From Butyricicoccus_A sp963601915 (GTDB lineage: Bacteria > Bacillota > Clostridia > Oscillospirales > Butyricicoccaceae), in assembly GCA_963601915.1 (NCBI GenBank), contig CAVCGL010000003.1, positions 62,001 to 126,000 of the forward strand: a stretch of 64,000 nt of DNA. The letters are read 5' to 3'. Positions 23,757 through 33,300 of this stretch are shown piece by piece. The notes beneath the pieces were generated by a model. That model searched no databases. It saw only the letters and a list, made by a program, of their open reading frames with translations, and was not told the origin of the DNA. The first letter of the stretch is position 1. Each line of letters opens with the position of its first letter. A program made the position numbers and the translations under genes.

Positions 23757-23905
23757 AAGCGCCAGAGCTGCCATGCAGGGTAGCTGACGAGGTGGAAGTG
23801 ATCGAAAATTCGGCGGATGCTTCCCGCCCGCAGGCACACGGACGAAAGCCGTTCTCTTAAACCGCACCGGCAACGGGGTGAACAGAGGGGTTCGGCACTG
23901 TGCTG
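23757..23905 (+). ncRNA. glmS ribozyme (glucosamine-6-phosphate-activated self-cleaving riboswitch)
   Basis: The leader of glmS holds the ribozyme core. Cleavage is expected between A23758 and G23759, before GCGCCAGAGCTGCC. The conserved GACGAGGTGGAAGTGATCGA and TCGGCGGATGCTTCCCG segments follow, then the peripheral P3/P4 stems (GGGTGAACAGAGGGGTTCGG). When glucosamine-6-phosphate binds, the RNA cuts itself and glmS mRNA is degraded, which is product feedback. The 3' limit is approximate. Confidence 0.93.
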
Positions 23906-23937
23906 ATAAAAATTTTATACCTCGGAGGTAAACTATC

Positions 23938-25779
23938 ATGTGTGGAATCGTAGGCTATGCCGGCCATGAGCAGGCAGCACCCTTCCTGCTGGAAGGTCTG
24001 GAGAAACTGGAGTACCGCGGCTATGACTCGGCTGGCATCGCTGTTTTCTCTGACAAGATTCGTACCGTAAAATCTCAGGGCAGACTGGCCGTCCTGCGCG
24101 AAAAGGTAAACGCCGCAGGCGGCATATCGGGCACGCTCGGCATCGGACACACCCGCTGGGCGACGCACGGCGCACCGAACGACATCAACTCTCATCCGCA
24201 TTCGAGCATGAGCCGCCGCATCACCGTGGTGCACAACGGCATCATCGAAAACTACATCCCGCTCAAGGAAGAATTACAGGCAAACGGCGTGGTCTTCCGC
24301 TCGGAAACCGACACCGAAGTTGTCGCACAGCTGTTTGACTATCTGTACGACGGCGATCTGATCGGCACCCTCATCAAGGTCCTGCACCGCATCCGCGGCT
24401 CCTATGCCCTGGGCATCCTGTGCACAGACTATCCGGATACGCTGCTCGCAGTTCGCAAGGACAGCCCGATGGTTATCGGTCTGGGCGAGCACGAAAACTA
24501 TATCGCGTCGGATATTCCGGCCGTGCTTGACCACACCCGCAAGTATTATCTGCTGAATGACAATGAAATCGCGCTCATCAAGCCGGATTCCGTTGAGCTG
24601 ATGGATATGGATCGCAAGCCGATTCATCACGAAATTTATACCGTAGATTATGATATTTCTGCCGCTGAAAAGGGCGGTTACGATTACTTCATGATGAAGG
24701 AAATCAAGGAACAGCCGAACGCGCTGCGCACCTGCATTGGTTCCCGCATTCATGACGGCGAAATCACGCTGGATAAGCTGCGTCTGAGCGACGAGCGCAT
24801 CAAGAACATCGGCCGTATTCACATGGTTGCCTGCGGCTCCGCTTGGCACGCTGCCATGGTCGGCAAATATGTCATCGAGGAGCTGACCCGCATTCCGGTC
24901 GAAGTGGATCTGGCATCCGAGTTCCGCTACCGCCGCCCGATTCTCAGCCGCAATGACCTGTGCATCACCATCAGCCAGTCCGGCGAGACCGCGGACACCT
25001 TGGCTGCGCTGCGCGAAGCAAAGGCAAACGATGTACACGTGCTGTCCATCGTCAACGCTGTCGGCAGTTCTATCGCCCGTGAGAGCGATGACGTGCTGTA
25101 CACGATGGCAGGACCGGAAATCGCCGTGGCAACCACCAAGGGCTACACCACGCAGCTGGCTGTTATCTATCTGATTGCGATGAAATTCGCGCAGATTCGT
25201 CAGACCATTCGTCCGGAAGTATTCCAGTCTCTGCTGACTGATTTGCAGAAGCTGCCGGATCAGCTGGAGAACATCTTCGCTGACGAAGAAAAAATCCGTC
25301 AGCTGGCAAAGGAGCACCAGTCCACCGGTTCTGAACTGGTTCGCAACAATGTATTTATCATCGGACGCGGCATCGACTACGGTGCTTCGCTGGAAAGCTC
25401 CCTGAAGCTCAAGGAAATCTCCTATGTACACTCGGAGGCTTACGCCGCTGGCGAGCTGAAGCACGGCACCATCTCCCTGATCGAGCCGGGCACACTGGTT
25501 ATCGCTGTGGCAACACAGGATCTATTGTATGAAAAGCTGATTTCCAATGTCAAGGAGGTCAAGGCACGCGGCGCACACGTCATCGCCGTGGTCAAGGAAG
25601 GCTGCACCGATGCGGAAACCGTTGCAGACACCGTTCTGTACATTCCAAAGACCGCCGACCTGTTCACCTCGACGCTGACCGTTGTCCCGATGCAGCTGTT
25701 TGCCTACTACACCGCGATTGAGTTAGGTTGCGACGTGGATAAGCCGCGCAACTTGGCAAAATCTGTAACTGTAGAATAA
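23938..25779 (+). CDS. glmS: Glutamine--fructose-6-phosphate aminotransferase (isomerizing)
   Basis: A 613-residue enzyme making glucosamine-6-phosphate from fructose-6-phosphate and glutamine, the first step to UDP-GlcNAc for the cell wall. The N-terminal glutaminase domain begins at Cys2 (MCGIVGYAG), the nucleophile after Met removal, with RGYDSAGIA, GHTRWATHG and HNGIIENY. Two SIS sugar-isomerase domains follow (ACGSAWHAAMVGKY; SQSGETADT; GRGIDYGASLESSLKLKEISY; EAYAAGELKHG), ending in the conserved DKPRNLAKSVTVE. A GGAGG site precedes the ATG, and the glmS ribozyme sits upstream. Confidence 0.98.
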   Translation: MCGIVGYAGHEQAAPFLLEGLEKLEYRGYDSAGIAVFSDKIRTVKSQGRLAVLREKVNAAGGISGTLGIGHTRWATHGAPNDINSHPHSSMSRRITVVHNGIIENYIPLKEELQANGVVFRSETDTEVVAQLFDYLYDGDLIGTLIKVLHRIRGSYALGILCTDYPDTLLAVRKDSPMVIGLGEHENYIASDIPAVLDHTRKYYLLNDNEIALIKPDSVELMDMDRKPIHHEIYTVDYDISAAEKGGYDYFMMKEIKEQPNALRTCIGSRIHDGEITLDKLRLSDERIKNIGRIHMVACGSAWHAAMVGKYVIEELTRIPVEVDLASEFRYRRPILSRNDLCITISQSGETADTLAALREAKANDVHVLSIVNAVGSSIARESDDVLYTMAGPEIAVATTKGYTTQLAVIYLIAMKFAQIRQTIRPEVFQSLLTDLQKLPDQLENIFADEEKIRQLAKEHQSTGSELVRNNVFIIGRGIDYGASLESSLKLKEISYVHSEAYAAGELKHGTISLIEPGTLVIAVATQDLLYEKLISNVKEVKARGAHVIAVVKEGCTDAETVADTVLYIPKTADLFTSTLTVVPMQLFAYYTAIELGCDVDKPRNLAKSVTVE

Positions 25780-25794
25780 GTAATTTGTTTTCAG

Positions 25795-25830
25795 AGCGCT
25801 CTGTTTTTTCGGAAACAGAGCGCTTTTTTC
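25795..25830 (+). terminator. Terminator of glmS
   Basis: AGCGCTCTGTTT pairs with AAACAGAGCGCT, followed by TTTTTT. Confidence 0.9.
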
Positions 25831-25839
25831 TTATCTCAA

Positions 25840-25868
25840 TTGACAAACAAGAAATGTATGTATATACT
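25840..25868 (+). promoter_or_regulatory. Promoter of the feoA-feoB fusion gene
   Basis: A consensus TTGACA (25840-25845), a 17-base spacer and TATACT (25863-25868), very close to the start at 25894. I do not see a convincing Fur box. Confidence 0.7.
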
Positions 25869-25893
25869 AACATTTGACAAGGGAGGTATGCAT

Positions 25894-28242
25894 ATGACAT
25901 TAAAAGAACTGTCCATCGGCGACTCTGCCATTGTGACAACCGTTGGCGGTGAAGGCGCACTGCGTCAGCACTTCTTGGACATGGGCGTGATTCCCGGCGC
26001 GCAGGTCACGTTGGTGAAATTTGCGCCAATGGGCGATCCCATGGAGCTTCGCATTCACGGCTACGAGCTGACGCTTCGGCTGGCGGATGCAGAAAAAATT
26101 CAAATTCGCCCCGTCACCGCGCAGGAAGTGCCAATGACTCCCCAAGAGAATCTGGCAGACTTTACCGCGCATCCGGGTTTTGGCGAGGGCGGCAAATATC
26201 ACGTAAAGGCCGACGAGCATCCGGTTCCGGAGGGCACTACCCTGACCTTTGCCTTGGCAGGCAATCAGAACTGCGGCAAAACGACGCTGTTCAACCAGCT
26301 GACCGGCTCCAACCAGCATGTCGGAAACTTCCCCGGCGTCACCGTAGACCGCAAGAGCGGTGCCATTCGCGGACACGCGGACACGGAAATTACCGATTTG
26401 CCGGGTATTTATTCTATGTCTCCGTACAGCAGCGAGGAAATCGTCACCAGACAATTTATCATCGGAGAAAAGCCGCTCGGCATTATCAACATTGTCGATG
26501 CGACAAATATCGAACGAAATCTGTACTTAACCATGCAGCTGATGGAGCTGGATGTTCCTATGGTGCTCGCGCTCAACATGATGGATGAAATGCGCGGCAA
26601 CGGCGGCTCCATTCACATCAATGAAATGGAGGAAATGCTGGGCATTCCGGTCGTTCCGATTTCCGCCGCAAAAAACGAGGGCGTTGACGAATTGGTACGC
26701 CACGCGCTGCACGTGGCAAAATATCAGGAGCGTCCGGGGCGCACGGATTTCTGCGACACGAACGATCACGGCGGCGCGGTGCATCGCTGTCTGCACGGCA
26801 TCATGCACCTGATTGAAGATCACGCCAAACGCGCGGACATTCCGCTTCGATTTGCTGCGACAAAGCTGGTAGAAGGCGATGCGCGCATTCGGGAACTGCT
26901 GCGTCTGACGCAAAACGAGCAGGAAATGATTGAACATATCATCAAGCAGATGGAAGAGGAACGCGGACTCGACCGCGCGGCAGCCATTGCCGACATGCGG
27001 TTCGCCTTTATCCAAAAGCTCGTCGATCAGACCGTTATCAAGCCGCATGAGAACCGCGAGCGAGCGCGCAGTCGGCGCATTGACCGCTTTCTCACCGGCA
27101 AATACACCGCTATTCCGGCATTTATCGCCATTATGGGCTTGATTTTCTTCTTGACGTTTAATATCATCGGTGCCGGTTTACAGACACTGCTAGAGCTTGG
27201 CATTGACCGCCTCACCGTTCTCACGGACAAGGCACTGACAGCGGCGCATGTCAATCAAGTCCTGCATTCCCTCATCATTGACGGTATTTTCAACGGCGTC
27301 GGCAGCGTGCTCAGCTTCCTGCCGATCATCGTGGTGCTGTTCTTCTTCCTCTCGTTGCTGGAGGACACCGGCTACATGGCGCGTGTCGCCTTTGTCATGG
27401 ATAAGCTGCTGCGCAAAATTGGCTTGTCCGGCAGAAGTATCGTCCCGATGCTTATCGGCTTTGGCTGTACCGTACCGGGCGTCATGGCGAGCCGCACCCT
27501 GCCTTCTGACCGCGACCGCCGCATGACCATTATGCTCACACCGTTTATGAGCTGCTCGGCAAAGCTGCCGATTTACGGCTTCTTCACCGCTGCATTCTTC
27601 CCCAAGCACGGCGGTCTCGTCATGATTGCGCTGTACTTTGGCGGCATTGTCGTCGGTATTTTGACCGCGCTGTTTGCCAAGGAATTCCGATTCCGCGGCG
27701 AGGCGGTTCCGTTTGTCATGGAGCTGCCGAATTACCGGATGCCGGGCATGAAAAATGTCATGCAGCTGCTGTGGGAAAAGGCGAAGGACTTTTTACAGCG
27801 TGCATTTACCGTGATTTTCCTCGCAACCATCATCATTTGGTTCTTGCAGAACTTTAGCTTACAGCTCAATATGGTTTCGGATTCGCAGGACAGCATTCTG
27901 GCGCTGGTCGCCGGAAGCATCGCGCCGATTTTCCGTCCGCTCGGTTTTGGAGACTGGCGCATTTCCACCGCCCTGATTACCGGTTTTATGGCAAAGGAAA
28001 GCGTTGTCTCGACACTGACCATTCTCTTTGGCAGCGGCACCGACCTGTTGACGGTTCTGACACCGGTGGCAGCCGCTTCTCTTCTGGTGTTCTGCCTGCT
28101 GTACACACCGTGCGTTGCGGCAATCGCTTCGATCAAGCGCGAGCTGGGCAGCCGCTGGGCACTGGGAACGGTTGTTTTCCAATGCGCCATCGCCTGGGTC
28201 TGTGCGTTCATCGTTCATGCCATTGGTCTATTGCTCCTGTGA
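25894..28242 (+). CDS. feoB: Ferrous iron transporter, FeoA-FeoB fusion
   Basis: A 782-residue protein that imports Fe2+. I chose the ATG at 25894, with GGGAGG 7 bases upstream. Residues 1-75 are a complete FeoA SH3-like domain (LKELSIGDSAIV ... LRIHGYELTLRLADAEKIQI), normally a separate protein. A linker (about 76-120) leads to the FeoB G domain: GNQNCGKTTLFNQLTG (P-loop), GNFPGVTVD (switch I), DLPGIYSM (G3) and ALNMMDE (G4). A helical GDI-like domain and an 8-10 helix membrane part follow, with the Gate motifs GFGCTVPGVMA and YTPCVAA. The fusion makes FeoA stoichiometric with FeoB. No separate FeoC is seen. Confidence 0.95.
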   Translation: MTLKELSIGDSAIVTTVGGEGALRQHFLDMGVIPGAQVTLVKFAPMGDPMELRIHGYELTLRLADAEKIQIRPVTAQEVPMTPQENLADFTAHPGFGEGGKYHVKADEHPVPEGTTLTFALAGNQNCGKTTLFNQLTGSNQHVGNFPGVTVDRKSGAIRGHADTEITDLPGIYSMSPYSSEEIVTRQFIIGEKPLGIINIVDATNIERNLYLTMQLMELDVPMVLALNMMDEMRGNGGSIHINEMEEMLGIPVVPISAAKNEGVDELVRHALHVAKYQERPGRTDFCDTNDHGGAVHRCLHGIMHLIEDHAKRADIPLRFAATKLVEGDARIRELLRLTQNEQEMIEHIIKQMEEERGLDRAAAIADMRFAFIQKLVDQTVIKPHENRERARSRRIDRFLTGKYTAIPAFIAIMGLIFFLTFNIIGAGLQTLLELGIDRLTVLTDKALTAAHVNQVLHSLIIDGIFNGVGSVLSFLPIIVVLFFFLSLLEDTGYMARVAFVMDKLLRKIGLSGRSIVPMLIGFGCTVPGVMASRTLPSDRDRRMTIMLTPFMSCSAKLPIYGFFTAAFFPKHGGLVMIALYFGGIVVGILTALFAKEFRFRGEAVPFVMELPNYRMPGMKNVMQLLWEKAKDFLQRAFTVIFLATIIIWFLQNFSLQLNMVSDSQDSILALVAGSIAPIFRPLGFGDWRISTALITGFMAKESVVSTLTILFGSGTDLLTVLTPVAAASLLVFCLLYTPCVAAIASIKRELGSRWALGTVVFQCAIAWVCAFIVHAIGLLLL

Positions 28243-28248
28243 AAACAT

Positions 28249-28277
28249 TTGGATATTTTCCGTATTTGATGTATAAT
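28249..28277 (+). promoter_or_regulatory. Promoter of the rpe leader transcript
   Basis: TTGGAT (28249-28254), a 17-base spacer and a consensus TATAAT (28272-28277), starting just after the feoB stop. Transcription should begin about 180 bases before the rpe start. Confidence 0.65.
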
Positions 28278-28283
28278 GGAAAC

Positions 28284-28455
28284 AGCATCTGGCGCAGGTC
28301 GGGAACCGCCTGAAAAAGGACAGGCAGCTCCCGTATGCGAAAGGCGTGAGCCGGCCGGCAGGGGCGCTGTCCCGCGGGCTGCACAGCGCGTATTTCCGCC
28401 TGTTCCAGCATATGAAAAGCGGGGCGTCTGCGTTCGCCCCATACGGGAAAGGAAA
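28284..28455 (+). ncRNA. Structured leader RNA of rpe, unclassified (candidate riboswitch)
   Basis: The GC-rich 170-base leader has no intrinsic terminator and several long pairings: GCCTG/CAGGC (28308-28325, loop AAAAAGGA), a long-range stem CCCGTAT/ATACGGG (28330-28336 with 28441-28447), GCGCTGT/ACAGCGC (28364-28370 with 28383-28389) and GGGGCG/CGCCCC (28421-28426 with 28435-28440), plus a GGC-GTGA-GCC tetraloop hairpin. The closing stem ends next to the GGAAAG ribosome site, which would allow translational control. I could not match it to a known riboswitch class. Confidence 0.5.
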
Positions 28456-28462
28456 GAGCACA

Positions 28463-29140
28463 ATGATTAAACTATCTCCGTCAATCCTGTCCGCTGATTT
28501 TGCCAACTTACAGCGCGACATTGCCATTGCAGTTGATGCTGGCGCAGAATATGTCCATGTAGACTGCATGGACGGTCACTTTGTACCGAACCTGACCATC
28601 GGCGCACCGGTTGTCAAGGCTCTGCGCAAGGCAACGGATGCGACGCTCGACGTCCATCTGATGATTTCCGATCCGGATCAGTATCTGGATGACTTCATCA
28701 AGGCAGGTTCTGACATTATCACCGTACATTACGAGGCAAACGGCGACACGCTGGCACAGGTTCGCAAGATCAAGGAAGCAGGCGTCCGCGCTTGTGTATC
28801 CATCAAGCCGGGTACTCCGGCAGATGTTCTGCTCCCGCTGCTGCCGGAGCTGGACATGGTTCTCATCATGACGGTAGAGCCGGGCTTTGGCGGTCAGGGC
28901 TACATTGATGCCTGCACCGACAAGATTCGCACCATCCGCAAGGCAATTGACGACAACGGCTACCAGTGTGAGCTGGAAATCGACGGCGGTGCAAAGCTGA
29001 CCAACACGCCGGACATCGTAGCTGCTGGCGCAAATGTCATCGTAGCCGGTTCCGCTGTCTTTGGCGGCGACATCGCAGCAAACGTCAAGGGCTTCAAGAA
29101 GATTTTCGACGAGTACGAAAACAACTACTTTGCATTCTAA
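28463..29140 (+). CDS. rpe: Ribulose-phosphate 3-epimerase
   Basis: A 225-residue TIM-barrel enzyme that interconverts ribulose-5-phosphate and xylulose-5-phosphate in the pentose phosphate pathway. The start is the ATG at 28463 (MIKLSPSILSADF), preceded by GGAAAG. Visible motifs: LSPSILSADF (N-terminal strand with catalytic Ser/Asp), HVDCMDGHFVPNLTIG (metal-binding His and Asp), VHLMI, MTVEPGFGGQ (phosphate loop), EIDGGAKL with the second catalytic Asp, and ANVIVAGSAVFG. Full length for the family. It has its own promoter and a long structured leader, with a strong terminator after the stop. Confidence 0.97.
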   Translation: MIKLSPSILSADFANLQRDIAIAVDAGAEYVHVDCMDGHFVPNLTIGAPVVKALRKATDATLDVHLMISDPDQYLDDFIKAGSDIITVHYEANGDTLAQVRKIKEAGVRACVSIKPGTPADVLLPLLPELDMVLIMTVEPGFGGQGYIDACTDKIRTIRKAIDDNGYQCELEIDGGAKLTNTPDIVAAGANVIVAGSAVFGGDIAANVKGFKKIFDEYENNYFAF

Positions 29141-29155
29141 TGCGCAGACAGCGCA

Positions 29156-29188
29156 AAACTCCCACTCGAAATCGAGTGGGAGTTTTTT
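29156..29188. terminator. Bidirectional terminator between rpe and the XRE regulator gene
   Basis: A 12-base stem ACTCCCACTCGA/TCGAGTGGGAGT with an A run before and a T run after. Confidence 0.9.
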
Positions 29189-29442
29189 CATGTATTCGAT
29201 TCTTCTGCCGGAATATAGCGAATAATATCTCCCGGCGTGCATCCCATCACAAAACAAATGCGCGCTAACACATCTGCGTCAATCTTTTCTACATGCCCGC
29301 GATACCATTTATCAATCACCTCAAAGCGCGTATTCACTGCACGAGCCAACGCATACCGCGTAATATGCTTTTTATCCATCAGTGGTTTTAATTCAATCGT
29401 AATGTGACCATACTGTGCGATGGTATAGAGTAGATTTTCCAT
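29188..29442 (-). CDS. Small XRE/Cro-type helix-turn-helix regulator
   Basis: An 84-residue protein consisting of one lambda-repressor-like domain: ELKPLMDKKHITRYALARAV (helices 1-2), NTRFEVIDKWYRG (recognition region) and DADVLARICFVMGCTPGDII, the classic 'lxrIcxxLxctpgDll' ending of the XRE family. It should bind DNA as a dimer in the cytoplasm. The target is not apparent. It is a single gene whose stop overlaps the rpe terminator; a large repeat cluster lies upstream. Relatives include short XRE regulators of the YozG type. Confidence 0.85.
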   Translation of the reverse strand: MENLLYTIAQYGHITIELKPLMDKKHITRYALARAVNTRFEVIDKWYRGHVEKIDADVLARICFVMGCTPGDIIRYIPAEESNT

Positions 29443-29479
29443 GTTTACACCTCAAATGTATCAAAATACTGTTATATAG

Positions 29480-30263
29480 GCAACAGTTCGCACCAGCTTC
29501 TCGGCTCTCCCTCTGGGAGAGCTGGCATTTGCACAGCAAATGACTGAGAGGGCAAGCCTCTGACAAATTCGTATCAGAGTAAATCTGAAAAAAACATGCT
29601 GGTTGGTATAAGCCCTCTCTGTCGCTGCGCGACATCTCTCCCAAAGGGAGAGACAAGTTTAGTCTGTGCGTCAAGCAAAAGCCTTCCTCTCTGAGGAAGG
29701 TGGCACGGCGCAAGCCGTGACGGAAGGAGCAGCACGCGAACAAATCTGCATCAGAGCTGCCCTGATTCGCCACTGTCAGATAACTCCCTCAGTCTTGCCG
29801 CAAGGCGGCAATCCAGCCCCCTCACGAGGGAGCCTGCCCTCTCTGTCGCTCCGCGACATCTCTCCCAAAGGGAGAGACAAGTTTGGTTTGTGCGTCAGGG
29901 CAAAAGCCTTCCTCTCTGAGGAAGGTGGCACGGTGCAATCCGTGACGAAAGGAGCAGCACGCGAACAAATCTGCATAAAGCTGCCCTGATTCGTCAAGAT
30001 TGGCTGGATACTTCCTAAGTTTTCGCGTCAAGGGCAACAGTTCGCACCAACTTCTCGGCTCTCCCTCTGGGAGAGCTGGCATTTGCGGAGCAAATGACTG
30101 AGAGGGCAAGACCCTGACAAATTCGCATCAGAGTAAATCTGAAAAAAACATGCTGGTTGCTTACTCCCTCAGTCTTGCCGCAAAAGCGGCAATCCAGCTC
30201 CCTCACGAGGGAGCCTGCCCTCTCTGTCGCTGCGCGACATCTCTCCCAAAGGGAGAGACAAGC
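29480..30263. repeat. Nine-unit mosaic of modular palindromic repeats
   Basis: The gap of about 890 bases between the XRE gene and purL is filled with repeat units in the order A (29480-29605), B (29613-29659), D (29679-29752), C (29783-29836), B (29838-29882), D (29905-29978), A (30034-30159), C (30163-30216), B (30218-30263). The two A copies, about 126 bases each, are over 90% identical; the B, C and D copies also differ by only a few bases. Each has one or more short palindromes such as CTCTCCC..GGGAGAG or CTCCCTCACGAGGGAG. No coding signal or ribosome site is seen. Confidence 0.85.
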
Positions 30264-30335
30264 AGGTCTGTGCGCATGATAAAAAAATCTCCCGCAGGGC
30301 ATCCTGCGGGAGATTGTACTTTCTGTCAATATTGC

Positions 30336-33300
30336 TTACTTGAAGTACTTGACGCCGTTCTCGAAGATCGGCTGATACTTCTCGCCAAAGATGTTCTGAC
30401 CAACGTACTTGGTGTAACGCTCGGTATGACCCATCTTGCCAAGAACACGACCATCCGGAGAGGTAATGCCCTCGATAGCACACATGGAACCATTCGGGTT
30501 GAATGCAATGTCCATAGACGGCTCACCGTTGAAGTCCACATACTGGAACGCTACCTGACCGTTGGCAACCAGACGATCAATTTCTGCCTGCGGTGCCACG
30601 AAACGACCCTCGCCGTGAGAGATTGCGATGGAATGTACATCGCCTACCTCGCAGGAGGACAGCCACGGAGACTTGACAGACGCTACGCGAGTCTGTACAT
30701 AGCGGGACTGATGGCGGCCAATCAGGTTATAGGTCAGTGTCGGGCAGGTGTCATCCAGATCACGGATCTCACCATACGGTACCAGACCCAGCTTAATCAG
30801 TGCCTGGAAGCCGTTGCAGATACCCAGCATCAAACCGTCGCGGTTGTTGAGCAGATCATGCACGGCGTCCTTGATTGCCGGTGCACGCAGGAACGAAGCG
30901 ATAAACTTACCGGAACCGTCCGGCTCATCGCCGCCGGAGAAGCCGCCCGGCAGAATCATCATCTGCGAGCCGCGGATTGCCTGCTCGAGCTCCTCTGCGG
31001 AACGCATCAGGGCATCATGGGACAGGTTGCGGACAACGACAATCTTTGCCTCGCCGCCAGCGGTCTCTACTGCCTTTGCGGTGTCATACTCACAGTTGGT
31101 GCCCGGGAATACCGGAATAACAGCTGCCGGACGCGCGGTCTTGACTGCCGGAGCCTTGGTGTTGCGCTCGGTGTATACCGGCTTAACCAGCTTGTCATCG
31201 GAAGCGTCTGCGCGGGTCGAGAATACGCTCTCCAGCGTGCCCTCCAGCGACTGCTTCAGGTCAGACAGCGGGATAATCTCGCCAAATGCGTCGATTTCCG
31301 GCTTGTCCGTTGTCATACCGATGAGCCACAGCGGCATGTTCTCCAGCTCTTCGGTAGCTTCAATCAGAATGCCGCCGTAGTTCTTGAGGAACAGACCGTC
31401 CGGTGTGAAGGTCGGTGCGAAGGTAAAGCCGATGTCATTGCCGACAGACATCTTTACGATGCCCTCTGCAATACCGCCTGCGGACAGTGCCCAGGATGCT
31501 GCCACCTTGCCGCGTGCGATGAGTGCCTGTACGGTCTCCCATGTGTTGCGGATCGCAGCATAATCCGGCGAGCCATCCATAAAGTAGGTTGCGTCCAGGA
31601 AGTATACCGGATGACCAGCCTGCTTGAATTCCGGAGATACCAGATTGTCAGCTTCTTCCGGTGCAATGGCAAAGGATACCAGCGTTGGCGGAACGTGCAT
31701 GTCATCATAGGTGCCGGACATGGAGTCCTTGCCGCCGATTGCTGCGCGGCCGAGCATAATCTGTGCGTCGTATGCGCCGAGCAAAGCTGCGAGCGGTGTG
31801 CCGAACTTCTCCGGATCACGGTTCAGATGTTCAAAATACTCCTGGAAGGTCAGGTATGCGGTGTTGTAATCACAGCCAGCTGCTACCAGACGCGCCATGG
31901 ATTCAATCACAGAGCTGGAAGCACCGAGATACGGGTTCTGCTCCATATAATACGGGTCAAAGCCAAAGCCCATGACAGATGCGGTGGAGCACTGTCCTGC
32001 GGTCGGCAGGGTTGCTGCCATAACCTGTGTCGGGGTCAGCTGGTTTTTGCCGCCATACGGCATAAATACCGAGCTTGCACCGATGGAACCGTCAAAACGC
32101 TCGGTCAGGCCGCGCTCCAAGCAGATGTTCAGCTTGGAAGACAGGTTCAAAATCTTTTCCTTCAGGTTTGCGCCCTCGGTCGGAACCTCGATAGACGGGG
32201 TCGGCAGCGGGGATACATGTGCCTTGGTGTGCTTGGATGCACCGTTGGTGTTGAGGAAGTCACGGGATACATCGACGATGGTATTGCCGTTCCAAGTCAT
32301 GCGCAGACGATTGGTATCGGTAACCGTTGCAACGACGGTTGCCTCAATGTTCTCCTCGTTTGCCATCTGGATGAACTTGTCCACGTTCTCCTTGGCTACG
32401 ACAACTGCCATACGCTCCTGCGACTCAGAAATAGCCAATTCTGTGCCGTCCAGACCGTCGTACTTCTTCGGTACAGCGTTCAGGTTGATGTCCAGACCGT
32501 CTGCCAGCTCACCGATGGCAACGGACACACCGCCTGCACCAAAGTCATTGCAGCGGCGAATCATGCGGGTTGCTTCCGGATTGCGGAACAGACGCTGAAT
32601 CTTGCGCTCTTCCGGCGGATTGCCCTTCTGTACCTCTGCGCCGCAGGTCTCCAGAGATTCGGTGGTGTGGCTCTTCGAGGAACCGGTTGCACCGCCACAG
32701 CCGTCACGGCCGGTGCGGCCGCCGAGCAGGATGACAATATCGCCCGGATCCGGCACTTCACGAATGACGTTTTCAATCGGAGCTGCGCCGACAACTGCGC
32801 CGATTTCCATGCGCTTTGCGACATAGCCCGGATGGTAAATCTCATGAACCAAGCCGGTAGCCAGACCGATCTGGTTGCCGTAAGAAGAATAACCGGCAGC
32901 TGCTGTGGTACACAGCTTGCGCTGCGGCAGCTTGTGCTCCAGCGTCTCATTGAGCGGAACGGTCGGATCGCCTGCGCCGGTGACACGCATTGCCTGATAT
33001 ACATAGCTTCTGCCGGACAGCGGGTCACGAATCGCGCCGCCAAGGCAGGTAGCTGCGCCGCCAAACGGTTCGATTTCCGTCGGATGGTTATGTGTCTCGT
33101 TTTTAAACATGAGCAGCCACGGCTCTTTCTTGCCGTCTACGGTTGCATTGATGCGGATAGAGCAGGCATTGATTTCCTCACTCTCGTCCAGATTCGGCAG
33201 GCAGCCGCGCTTCTTGAGCACCTTGCCTGCGATAGTGCCGATGTCCATCAGCGTTACCGGACGCTTGGCAGCCTTTTCCTCGCCGTATACTTCGACACGG

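Noticed and set aside
24274..25464. A 396-codon minus-strand frame inside glmS
   Set aside because: Shadow of glmS, without any recognisable domain.
28284..28455. Cobalamin riboswitch in front of rpe
   Set aside because: Only fragments of the core (GGGAA, TGAAAA, CTCCCG) are present; the B12 box is not recognisable, so I left the leader unclassified.
29480..30263. CRISPR array in the repeat-rich region
   Set aside because: Repeats are of four kinds, 45-126 bases, in changing order and direction, without regular spacers, and no cas genes are nearby.
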